The position numbers and the translations under genes are program-made. Of a DNA stretch of 5,433 nt, positions 1-4,654 are shown piece after piece. The notes beneath the pieces were generated by a model. The model had not been told where the DNA came from. It ran no database searches and saw only the letters and a list, made by a program, of their open reading frames with translations. The stretch lies in the NCBI GenBank assembly GCA_022545745.1, contig JACZQL010000144.1, positions 1 through 5,433 of the forward strand, read 5' to 3'. How positions within the stretch are numbered: position 1 is the first letter of the stretch; the number at the start of each line of letters is the position of its first letter. This DNA comes from Deltaproteobacteria bacterium (GTDB taxonomy: Bacteria; Desulfobacterota_B; Binatia; UBA9968).

Positions 1-519
1 GTTGCGCACCTCGACCGAGAGACCCTCTCTTGTTCGCTCCTCTCTCTTCACCCTCTTTTTCGATTCCTTGAGGGGAGTGGATTTTTTCGTCCGCGTTGCA
101 ATCTTCGTTGCTTTTTTTTCCGTCCTCTTCCTTACTTTTTTCTTCTGCTTCTTGGCCAATGCCACCTGGGACCGTCGCTTATTCTTTGTTATTTTTTTTA
201 CTTTCTTTTTCTTTGAGACCCGGGAGGAGCTCTTTTTCTTGACCTCTTTGGGTTTTTTCTTCGATGCCGGGGCAGGCTTGATCCCAACGTCTAGGCCCCC
301 ACCACCAATCTTTTCCCCACCTACCAGATCAACCGTATAGACCGGATAAGAGACCGCACCACGGGAAGAGGCCTGGGGAAAGAAAAAAAGGGCCCCGATC
401 ATGACAATATGCAGGAGGCCGGAAAGAAAAACCCACCCCCACAACACACTACCCCCTTTCTCACGACGAGAGGATGGGGCGCCTTCGTTTTCCTGCTCGA
501 TAGGTGGATGCGGCTCCAC
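1..519 (-). CDS. TolA/TonB-like energy-transducing protein, N-terminal part
   Basis: Seen: an open frame of 173 codons that runs off the left edge, so the C-terminal domain is missing. I chose the GTG at 517-519 because it lies three bases past the tolR stop and has a purine-rich AGGGAAAGG just upstream. The protein has a short polar N-terminus, then one hydrophobic segment at about residues 25-47. That segment contains Ser33-x-x-x-His37, the SxxxH pattern that TolA and TonB use to contact TolQR or ExbBD. A YTVDLVG stretch follows at 61-67. From about residue 86 the chain is extremely basic: about 40 of 80 residues are Lys or Arg and about 6 are acidic. Family knowledge: such proteins are anchored in the inner membrane and span the periplasm to act on outer-membrane partners. 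Inferred: it is the force-transmitting partner of the TolQ-TolR motor encoded upstream. TolA and TonB cannot be separated without the missing C-terminal domain. Confidence 0.8.
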   Translation of the reverse strand, partial: MEPHPPIEQENEGAPSSRREKGGSVLWGWVFLSGLLHIVMIGALFFFPQASSRGAVSYPVYTVDLVGGEKIGGGGLDVGIKPAPASKKKPKEVKKKSSSRVSKKKKVKKITKNKRRSQVALAKKQKKKVRKRTEKKATKIATRTKKSTPLKESKKRVKREERTREGLSVEVRN

Positions 520-522
520 GCC

Positions 523-945
523 CTAACCTTTCCCTGGACGAGGGCGAGTAATCATTCCCAGCTTCAGCATGCCTGCCTCTTTGATCACTTCAATAGTTCT
601 CATGACGATCCCGTAGCGGACATTCTGATCTGCTCTGAGATATACCTCTTTACCTTTCTGGAGTTTCCTGATTGCGCGAAGCTTTGTTTCCAGGTCCTTT
701 AGTTTAATCGGATTATCGTTAAGATAGATCTTCCCTTTTTTAGTAATAGAAATAATCAGCGGATCTTCCTTGCCCGCAATAGCCCCGGCCTTGGCCTCCG
801 GCAGATTCACCTGCACCCCTTGCTGAATAATAGGGGCCGTCACCATAAAGATTACCAGAAGCACCAGCATGACATCCACAAAAGGCGTCACGTTGATCTG
901 GGAAATGGAGTCCCCATTTCGCCGACCAGAAAGGTCTCCAGCCAT
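523..945 (-). CDS. tolR: TolR/ExbD-family biopolymer transport protein
   Basis: A 140-residue protein, the usual size for TolR/ExbD. The ATG at 943-945 is preferred over an in-frame upstream ATG at 1015-1017 because AAAGGGGA lies about seven bases before it; the longer frame would only translate the hairpin region. A cytoplasmic N-terminus is followed by one membrane helix at about 20-38, within NVTPFVDVMLVLLVIFMVT. Asp24 in this helix matches the conserved proton-pathway aspartate (Asp23 in E. coli TolR). The rest is the small periplasmic domain, with the family-typical RADQNVRYGIVM at about 104-115. Family knowledge: TolR couples proton flow through TolQ to movement of TolA, supporting outer-membrane constriction at division. 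It sits between tolQ and the TolA/TonB-like gene on the same strand, probably one transcript. ExbD is the alternative name; the order Q-R-A favours the Tol assignment. Confidence 0.9.
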   Translation of the reverse strand: MAGDLSGRRNGDSISQINVTPFVDVMLVLLVIFMVTAPIIQQGVQVNLPEAKAGAIAGKEDPLIISITKKGKIYLNDNPIKLKDLETKLRAIRKLQKGKEVYLRADQNVRYGIVMRTIEVIKEAGMLKLGMITRPRPGKG

Positions 946-993
946 AATAGATTCCCCTTTCTGTGTTTTCTCTAACCTATCAATCAAATTATA

Positions 994-1023
994 TCGACCA
1001 CGGGGTTCAAATCCCATGGTCGA
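994..1023 (-). other. Hairpin 1 of the tolQ-tolR spacer
   Basis: The arms 994-1004 and 1013-1023 are complementary over 11 positions around the loop 1005-1012. The one imperfect pair, 1001 with 1016, is C/A on the plus strand but G-U in RNA read from the minus strand, so the full stem forms only in the tol-sense transcript. It directly abuts hairpin 2. The plus-strand loop region GGGGTTCAAATCCC also resembles a tRNA T-arm. Confidence 0.6.
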
Positions 1024-1056
1024 CCAAAGGGAAGAGCTGCCGCCTCTCCCCTTTGG
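1024..1056 (-). other. Hairpin 2 of the tolQ-tolR spacer
   Basis: The arms 1024-1036 and 1044-1056 form a 13-bp stem with a 7-base loop (1037-1043). The only non-Watson-Crick position, 1032 with 1048, is A/C on the plus strand and U-G in minus-strand RNA. It starts on the base next to hairpin 1. No U-tract follows it in the tol direction, so it does not look like an intrinsic terminator. Confidence 0.65.
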
Positions 1057-1060
1057 AAAC

Positions 1061-1086
1061 CCGACCTGCCTGCGCAGGCAGGTCGG
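1061..1086. repeat. Perfect 26-bp palindrome in the tolQ-tolR spacer
   Basis: The 26 bases read identically on both strands, with no mismatch. The right half, from 1074, begins GCAGGCAGGTCGG. As RNA it could form an 11-bp stem closed by a GCGC loop. Neither strand has a U-run after it, which argues against a rho-independent terminator. It may be a dispersed palindromic (REP-like) repeat, an mRNA-stabilising hairpin or a protein-binding site; the window holds only one copy, so this cannot be decided here. Confidence 0.75.
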
Positions 1087-1094
1087 TAATGTGT

Positions 1095-1110
1095 CCGCGG
1101 CAAGCCACGG
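1095..1110 (-). other. Hairpin 4 of the tolQ-tolR spacer
   Basis: A short stem of 6 bp (1095-1100 with 1105-1110) closed by a 4-base loop. The single imperfect pair, 1098 with 1107, is G-U only in minus-strand RNA, the same polarity as in hairpins 1 and 2. It is the first hairpin after the tolQ stop. Short enough that, taken alone, it could be chance. Confidence 0.4.
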
Positions 1111-1127
1111 GGTATCCTTATAATACG

Positions 1128-1868
1128 CTATTTGACAAAATCACGCTCTGCAATGTTCAAAAATTCATGCGAGAAGTTGTCCATATCAGCAGCCAGGATC
1201 TTGATCCTGTTGGCAAAGTGATTGTAGGCTATCAGGGCAGGAATAGCAGCAAACAAGCCCGCTGCCGTGGCAATGAGGGCCTCTGCAATTCCGGGGGCGA
1301 CAGCTTGGATGCTGGAGGTATGGGTCACGCTGAGGCCCCGGAAGGCATTCATAATCCCCCAAACCGTACCGAATAACCCTATAAACGGTGACGTACTGGA
1401 TGTCGTAGCTAAAAAGGTAAGTGCCTTCTCAAGTTTGGTAATCTCCAGGGTTGTCGCCCGTCTCATAGCCCGATCCACGTTTTCGATCCCCCCCAAATCC
1501 GTGGTTAATATCTCACCATGCGGATTTTCTTTTTTCCTGCGGGAAACTCGAAGCAGCTCTTTGTATCCCGCACGAAAGACCTGGGCCACCGGACTCAACT
1601 TCAGCTCCCTACTATCATCATAGACAGAAGGGAGGCTTTGGCTATCCCAATAGATCTTGATGAACTCCGCCGATTGAATCTTGGCTGCACGAACCTGACG
1701 GAACTTGTAAAAGATGATCCCCCAACTGACTACCGAAAAGAAGACGAGGACGTAGAGAACTGCTTGAACGAGCGGGCCTGACCCCCTGACGAGGTCCAGA
1801 ACCCCCTGTTGCCGCGTAGCCAACGAACTCGTCTGGGCTAGAAGCTCGAGAGACCAAAAGGAGGGCAT
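1128..1868 (-). CDS. tolQ: TolQ/ExbB/MotA-family proton channel protein
   Basis: 246 residues, slightly longer than the usual 225-240 because of an N-terminal extension of about 30 residues. Three membrane segments are visible: about 33-55, about 150-175 and about 191-217, with a charged cytoplasmic loop between the first two. The family core is clear. ATTSSTSPFIGLFGTVWGIM lies at about 154-173, and PGIAEALIATAAGLFAAIPA at 192-211, including the conserved channel-lining threonines (about Thr156-157 and Thr201). Family knowledge: a TolQ/ExbB pentamer surrounds TolR/ExbD in the inner membrane and conducts protons. It is the first gene of the leftward operon. The ATG at 1866-1868 lies just below a good promoter, giving a leader of only about 17 bases; the ribosome binding site is weak (TGGAT-like). 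ExbB is the alternative, but the tolR and TolA-like neighbours support TolQ. Confidence 0.9.
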   Translation of the reverse strand: MPSFWSLELLAQTSSLATRQQGVLDLVRGSGPLVQAVLYVLVFFSVVSWGIIFYKFRQVRAAKIQSAEFIKIYWDSQSLPSVYDDSRELKLSPVAQVFRAGYKELLRVSRRKKENPHGEILTTDLGGIENVDRAMRRATTLEITKLEKALTFLATTSSTSPFIGLFGTVWGIMNAFRGLSVTHTSSIQAVAPGIAEALIATAAGLFAAIPALIAYNHFANRIKILAADMDNFSHEFLNIAERDFVK

Positions 1869-1891
1869 TGTTTAATCCAGATACTTATAAA

Positions 1892-1920
1892 AAAGTATTA
1901 TAATTGTTATACTTAGTCAA
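1892..1920 (-). promoter_or_regulatory. Probable sigma70-type promoter for the tolQRA operon
   Basis: Read on the minus strand, TTGACT (1915-1920) lies 17 bases from TACTTT (1892-1897). A perfect TATAAT (1897-1902) overlaps it but is only 12 bases from that -35 box. The segment is much more AT-rich than its surroundings. A start near 1885 would give a very short leader before the tolQ ATG. The plus strand also carries TATAAT (1899-1904) and TATACT (1908-1913), so a divergent promoter toward pgk is possible but lacks a good -35 box. Confidence 0.5.
1893..1914. promoter_or_regulatory. Operator-like imperfect palindrome inside the tolQ promoter
   Basis: A 22-bp imperfect palindrome with outer half-sites AAGTAT (1893-1898) and ATACTT (1909-1914); 9 of 11 positions per half are symmetric. 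It fills the spacer between the -35 and -10 boxes, a common place for a repressor to bind. A third half-site-like ATACTT lies at 1881-1886. No regulator gene is present in the window, so the binding protein is unknown; AT-rich DNA also produces such symmetry by chance. Confidence 0.35.
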
Positions 1921-1977
1921 CTGGATTTGTCGAATTTGTACCATAGCCCGGCGCTGGTCGTCACAAACTTCCATAAG

Positions 1978-1996
1978 GTTAACCCTATCGTTGCGG
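1978..1996 (+). repeat. Left arm of a long-range inverted repeat upstream of pgk
   Basis: GTTAACCCTATCGTTGCGG is the reverse complement of 2149-2167 at 17 of 19 positions. In plus-strand RNA one of the two imperfect positions (1995 with 2150) is a G-U pair and the other (1987 with 2158) is A/C. The arms are 152 bases apart. Confidence 0.6.
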
Positions 1997-2084
1997 CTAA
2001 AACACGCTGAAGGCCGAGTGGTTATTGCATTGCAGGCAATTTAACCGGCGGTCCTGTAGCTCACTGGTCGTGAAGTCCAGAAAC

Positions 2085-2171
2085 ATGTCCGACATCGAAG
2101 AAAAACCCACCAATGACACCGATTTCGGAGCAATCATCTCCTCACATTCTGCAACGACAGGGTTAACATGA
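2085..2171 (+). CDS. Possible 28-residue leader or upstream peptide before pgk
   Basis: An ATG-started frame of 28 codons beginning MSDIEEKPTNDTDFGA. It ends in a TGA that overlaps the pgk ATG as ATGA, the same arrangement as the pgk-tpiA junction. That geometry would allow translational coupling to pgk. There is no convincing ribosome binding site before it, and I recognise no family. A frame this short can arise by chance, so this is a weak call. Confidence 0.2.
   Translation: MSDIEEKPTNDTDFGAIISSHSATTGLT
2149..2167 (+). repeat. Right arm of the inverted repeat, containing the pgk ribosome binding site
   Basis: CTGCAACGACAGGGTTAAC ends directly at the pgk ATG. Its AGGG (2159-2162) is the probable Shine-Dalgarno sequence, five bases before the start codon. 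Pairing with 1978-1996 would bury that site. The alternative reading is terminal inverted repeats of a small degenerate mobile element of about 190 bp; no target duplication is evident around it. Confidence 0.55.
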
Positions 2172-3349
2172 TACGAACTGTCGAACAGCTCGACCTTGAG
2201 GACAAGAGAGTTTTCGTGCGGGTCGACTTCAACGTCCCTCTTCGCAATGGAAAAATAACAGAAACACACCGAATCGACAGGACCCTTCCCACCTTGCGCT
2301 TGCTCTTGACCAAGGCAAAAAAGGTCATCGTTGCCTCGCATCTGGGAAGGCCCAAAGGGAAGAAAGAGAGATCGTTGAGTCTGGCGCCCGTGCGAGACCA
2401 CCTTGAACGTTCTCTGTCCTGCCCCGTGACTCTGGCACCCGACTGTATCGGATTAGAGGTAGAGAGTTTTGTGCGTGACGAGCGGCAACCCAAGGTGATC
2501 CTGCTGGAGAACCTGCGCTTTCATCAAGGAGAGGAGGCCAATGATCCCACCTTCTCCAGGACCCTCGCTTCTCTGGCGGATGCCTACGTCAACGATGCCT
2601 TCGGGGCAGCACACCGGGCCCACGCATCAACTTCAGGCATGGTAAAATATTTCCAGGAAAAAGGGGTGGGGCTTCTTTTCAAGAAGGAAATCGATCAACT
2701 CGGCCGTATACTATCTTCCCCTGATCGACCCTTTGTCGTACTCTTGGGTGGAGCCAAGGTCTCGGGCAAAATTGGCGTCCTGCAAAATCTGATTCAAAAG
2801 GTGGACAGCATCCTTGTGGGCGGCGGGATGGCGTATACCTTCCTCATGGCCAGAGGCATTCCCATTGGAAAATCCATGGTGGAAGAGGATCGCGTCCCCT
2901 TCGCGAGCGAACTCTCCGCCCAGTCGGTGAAACGCGGAGTGCAACTCCTGCTTCCTACCGATCATGTGACGGCGGAGGATATCGAGAGTGACAGAGCGCC
3001 CATTATCTCAGAAGGCAGTATTCCAAGTGACCAGATCGGATTGGATATCGGTCCGAAGACCATAGCCGGATACATCGAGGAGATACACAAGGCCAGGATG
3101 GTGCTCTGGAATGGTCCCATGGGTCTGTTTGAAAAGGAAAGATTCAGCCACGGGACGATGGCCATTGCAGAGGCCTTGGCCAGATGCGAGGCTATCAGCA
3201 TCATTGCTGGTGGGGAGACCGTGGCAGCCGTCAGACAAGCCGGGGTGGGCGACAAAATGCATCATCTCTCTACCGGTGGTGGAGCCACATTGAAGTTTCT
3301 CGAGGGGAAAAACCTCCCCGGCATCCAGGCATTGGAAATAGCAGCATGA
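2168..3349 (+). CDS. pgk: Phosphoglycerate kinase
   Basis: 393 residues, the normal bacterial length. The enzyme transfers the acyl phosphate of 1,3-bisphosphoglycerate to ADP, giving 3-phosphoglycerate and ATP, in the cytoplasm; it also runs in reverse. The N-domain substrate-binding motifs are intact: VRVDFNVP at 17-24, SHLGRPKG at 57-64, LLENLRFHQGEE at 112-123 and VNDAFGAAHRAHAST at 141-155. The C-domain nucleotide-binding motifs are also intact: GGAKVSGKI at 194-202, GGGMAYTF at 218-225, WNGPMGLFE at 314-322, GGET at 348-351 and STGGGATL at 368-375. The ATG at 2168 follows AGGG by five bases. It is the first identified gene of the rightward cluster and overlaps tpiA by ATGA, so the two are probably translationally coupled. 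No gap (glyceraldehyde-3-phosphate dehydrogenase) gene precedes it, unlike many bacteria; the divergent tol operon is there instead. Confidence 0.97.
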   Translation: MIRTVEQLDLEDKRVFVRVDFNVPLRNGKITETHRIDRTLPTLRLLLTKAKKVIVASHLGRPKGKKERSLSLAPVRDHLERSLSCPVTLAPDCIGLEVESFVRDERQPKVILLENLRFHQGEEANDPTFSRTLASLADAYVNDAFGAAHRAHASTSGMVKYFQEKGVGLLFKKEIDQLGRILSSPDRPFVVLLGGAKVSGKIGVLQNLIQKVDSILVGGGMAYTFLMARGIPIGKSMVEEDRVPFASELSAQSVKRGVQLLLPTDHVTAEDIESDRAPIISEGSIPSDQIGLDIGPKTIAGYIEEIHKARMVLWNGPMGLFEKERFSHGTMAIAEALARCEAISIIAGGETVAAVRQAGVGDKMHHLSTGGGATLKFLEGKNLPGIQALEIAA

Positions 3350-4101
3350 AGCCACCTTTAGTTATAGCCAACTGGAAAATGCACGGAACGCGAGCCGAGG
3401 CCGAAATTCTCGCTCGGCGGATCCATAACGGGATGAAGGATTTGAGACATGTGGAAGTGGCCATTGCCCCTCCCTTCACGGCACTTGCGACCGTTGCCGA
3501 TGTGCTGAGGGGAGGTGAGATTCAACTGGTCGCGCAGAACGTCCACTGGGAAGAAGAGGGGGCCTTCACCGGAGAGATCAGCCCAAAGATGCTGCGAGAG
3601 ACAGGGTGCACCTTTGTTTTGATTGGTCACTCAGAGAGGCGCCACCTCTTTGATGAGAACGATCAGATGGTATCCAAAAAAATGTCGGCCCTGCTCCGGG
3701 CAGACCTTTTGCCCATTCTCTGTGTCGGAGAAACACTGCGGGAAAGAAAAAAAGGAATGACAAGAAATGTGATCTCCCGCCAACTCCGAGCCGCATTGAA
3801 GGGTGTATCGAAAAATGCTATAGAAAAAATCACCGTCGCTTATGAGCCTGTCTGGGCTATCGGCACAGGCCTGACAGCTACGCCAGACGAGACCAGCCAT
3901 GCTCACCGTTGGATTCGGAAAGTTATGACCCGACTATTTGGAAGCACCAAAGCCATGAGGTGCCGGATCCTTTACGGTGGTAGTGTACGCCCGGAGAACG
4001 CAGCGGAGCTGGCGAGAGCATCAGAGGTCAACGGCCTGTTGGTCGGAGGTGCAAGTCTCAAGGCGGGCGATTTTCTCAGGATCGTTAGTCAGTTTGTCTA
4101 G
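3346..4101 (+). CDS. tpiA: Triosephosphate isomerase
   Basis: 251 residues, the standard length for this TIM-barrel enzyme, which interconverts dihydroxyacetone phosphate and glyceraldehyde 3-phosphate in the cytoplasm. All catalytic positions are present: Asn9 and Lys11 in ANWKM, His95 in IGHSERR, Glu167 in AYEPVWAIGTG (which also includes the flexible lid loop), YGGSV at 210-214 and the phosphate-binding LLVGGASL at 231-238. The ATG at 3346 shares ATGA with the pgk stop; the frame stays open further upstream, but that part overlaps pgk and has no family match. A weak GGAAA precedes the start. The gene follows pgk without a gap and precedes secG by 49 bases, a common bacterial arrangement. 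Nothing is missing or unusual. Confidence 0.97.
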   Translation: MKPPLVIANWKMHGTRAEAEILARRIHNGMKDLRHVEVAIAPPFTALATVADVLRGGEIQLVAQNVHWEEEGAFTGEISPKMLRETGCTFVLIGHSERRHLFDENDQMVSKKMSALLRADLLPILCVGETLRERKKGMTRNVISRQLRAALKGVSKNAIEKITVAYEPVWAIGTGLTATPDETSHAHRWIRKVMTRLFGSTKAMRCRILYGGSVRPENAAELARASEVNGLLVGGASLKAGDFLRIVSQFV

Positions 4102-4150
4102 TCTATTGCCCTGTGCGCTTTGCGCTAGAGCAAATTGAGGGTTCCTAGGG

Positions 4151-4513
4151 ATGACTTTTTTAATAACCATTGTCCATATCATCGTGAGTTTAGGGCTGAT
4201 CCTGGTGGTGCTCTTACAAACCGGCAAGGGAGCGGAAATGGGGGCCGTATTCGGAGGATCCAGTGCTACGATCTTCGGAAGCAGTGGGGCGGGAAATTTC
4301 CTTACCCGGCTCACCACCGGCATGGCTATTGTATTCATGCTGACATCGCTCACCTTGGGCTATTTCTCGGGGCAAAAACCGTCCACCAGCATCTTTGACC
4401 AGCGGAGCTCTGAGAATCAACCCGCTGGCCGGCAATCCACCGCGCCCGGCAACGAATGGCCAGAGAGCCCATCAGTCCCCGTCCCAACACCGGATACCCC
4501 CTCCAGCCCTTAA
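4151..4513 (+). CDS. secG: SecG subunit of the SecYEG preprotein translocase
   Basis: 120 residues with two membrane helices, at about 2-22 and 54-73. They flank the family-defining loop LLQTGKGAEMGAVFGGSS (21-38), followed by FGSSGAGNFLTR (42-53). Family knowledge: SecG binds SecYE in the inner membrane and speeds SecA-driven export. The chain after residue 74 is a polar, Pro/Ser-rich tail of about 45 residues, a region that varies between species and is probably disordered. The ATG at 4151 is preceded by TGAGGG with about nine bases of spacing. The gene is downstream of pgk-tpiA and directly upstream of tRNA-Leu(GAG), the same secG-tRNA linkage known in E. coli (secG-leuU). A small GCGC-TTT-GCGC hairpin (4115-4125) lies in the gap after tpiA but has no U-tract. 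Confidence 0.93.
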   Translation: MTFLITIVHIIVSLGLILVVLLQTGKGAEMGAVFGGSSATIFGSSGAGNFLTRLTTGMAIVFMLTSLTLGYFSGQKPSTSIFDQRSSENQPAGRQSTAPGNEWPESPSVPVPTPDTPSSP

Positions 4514-4567
4514 GCTCGGTCTTCGGCAGTTCCCGGTTCACCGGAGCCCAGATGGAATGTCGAATGT

Positions 4568-4654
4568 GCGAGGATGGCGGAATAGGCAGACGCGCTAGCT
4601 TGAGGGGCTAGTGCTCGAAAGGGCGTGGGGGTTCAAGTCCCCCTCCTCGCACCA
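4568..4654 (+). tRNA. leuU: tRNA-Leu(GAG)
   Basis: A complete class II tRNA cloverleaf with encoded CCA. The acceptor stem pairs GCGAGGA (4568-4574) with TCCTCGC (4644-4650), with discriminator A4651 and CCA at 4652-4654. D-stem GCG/CGC is at 4577-4579 and 4591-4593. The anticodon stem CTAGC/GCTAG (4595-4599, 4607-4611) closes the loop TTGAGGG, giving anticodon GAG at 4602-4604 for CUC/CUU leucine codons. The long variable arm GCTC-GAAA-GGGC (4613-4624) is typical of tRNA-Leu. T-stem GGGGG/CCCCC (4627-4631, 4639-4643) encloses TTCAAGT. All stems pair, so the gene should be functional. It is probably cotranscribed with secG, 54 bases upstream. The 3' half is overlapped on the other strand by the integrase frame and is the likely attachment site of the element to the right. 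Confidence 0.97.

Larger units (their letters stand above)
1869..2167. other. Divergent tolQ-pgk intergenic region
   Basis: 299 bases between two divergent operons. The tolQ-proximal part (about 1870-1920) is AT-rich and promoter-like. The middle and pgk-proximal part contains a 19-base inverted repeat (1978-1996 and 2149-2167), with a short frame from 2085 overlapping its right arm. I see no strong plus-strand promoter close to pgk, so pgk may have a long 5' leader of about 200 bases or more. I see no recognisable protein-coding fragment, riboswitch family or tRNA here. Confidence 0.6.

Noticed and set aside
2..340. A 112-codon plus-strand frame rich in Phe and Leu
   Set aside because: It is the antisense reading of the Lys-rich TolA/TonB-like gene: AAG/AAA runs on the minus strand read as CTT/TTT on the plus. 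The minus frame has a start, a ribosome binding site, a membrane anchor and operon context.
946..1017. N-terminal extension of TolR from the ATG at 1015-1017
   Set aside because: It would translate part of hairpin 1 and has no family match, whereas the ATG at 945 has a good ribosome binding site and gives the normal TolR length.
950..1030. A tRNA gene on the plus strand suggested by GGTTCAAATCC at 1004-1014
   Set aside because: Only three T-stem pairs form, no 5' acceptor strand matches, and no D or anticodon arm can be drawn upstream.
1061..1086. Rho-independent terminator
   Set aside because: The stem is strong, but neither direction has a T-run after it, and it lies inside an operon whose next gene has its own ribosome binding site.
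2050..2080. A tRNA 5' half suggested by CCTGTAGCTCACTGGTCG
   Set aside because: The D-stem does not close, and no anticodon arm, T-arm or acceptor partner follows.
1997..2401. A 134-codon minus-strand frame across the pgk leader
   Set aside because: Most of it is antisense to conserved pgk coding sequence; the rest resembles no family I know, and no ribosome binding site with proper spacing supports a start inside the leader.
3184..3345. A 54-residue N-terminal extension of triosephosphate isomerase
   Set aside because: It overlaps pgk in another frame and has no family match; the ATG at 3346 gives the standard 251-residue enzyme.
4135..4398. An alternative plus-strand frame beginning before secG
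   Set aside because: It is an out-of-frame shadow of secG; the +2-shifted frame from 4151 gives the full SecG signature.
4514..4567. Terminator or tRNA promoter between secG and tRNA-Leu
   Set aside because: There is only a 4-bp CCGG-TTCA-CCGG stem without a T-run, and no recognisable -35/-10 pair.
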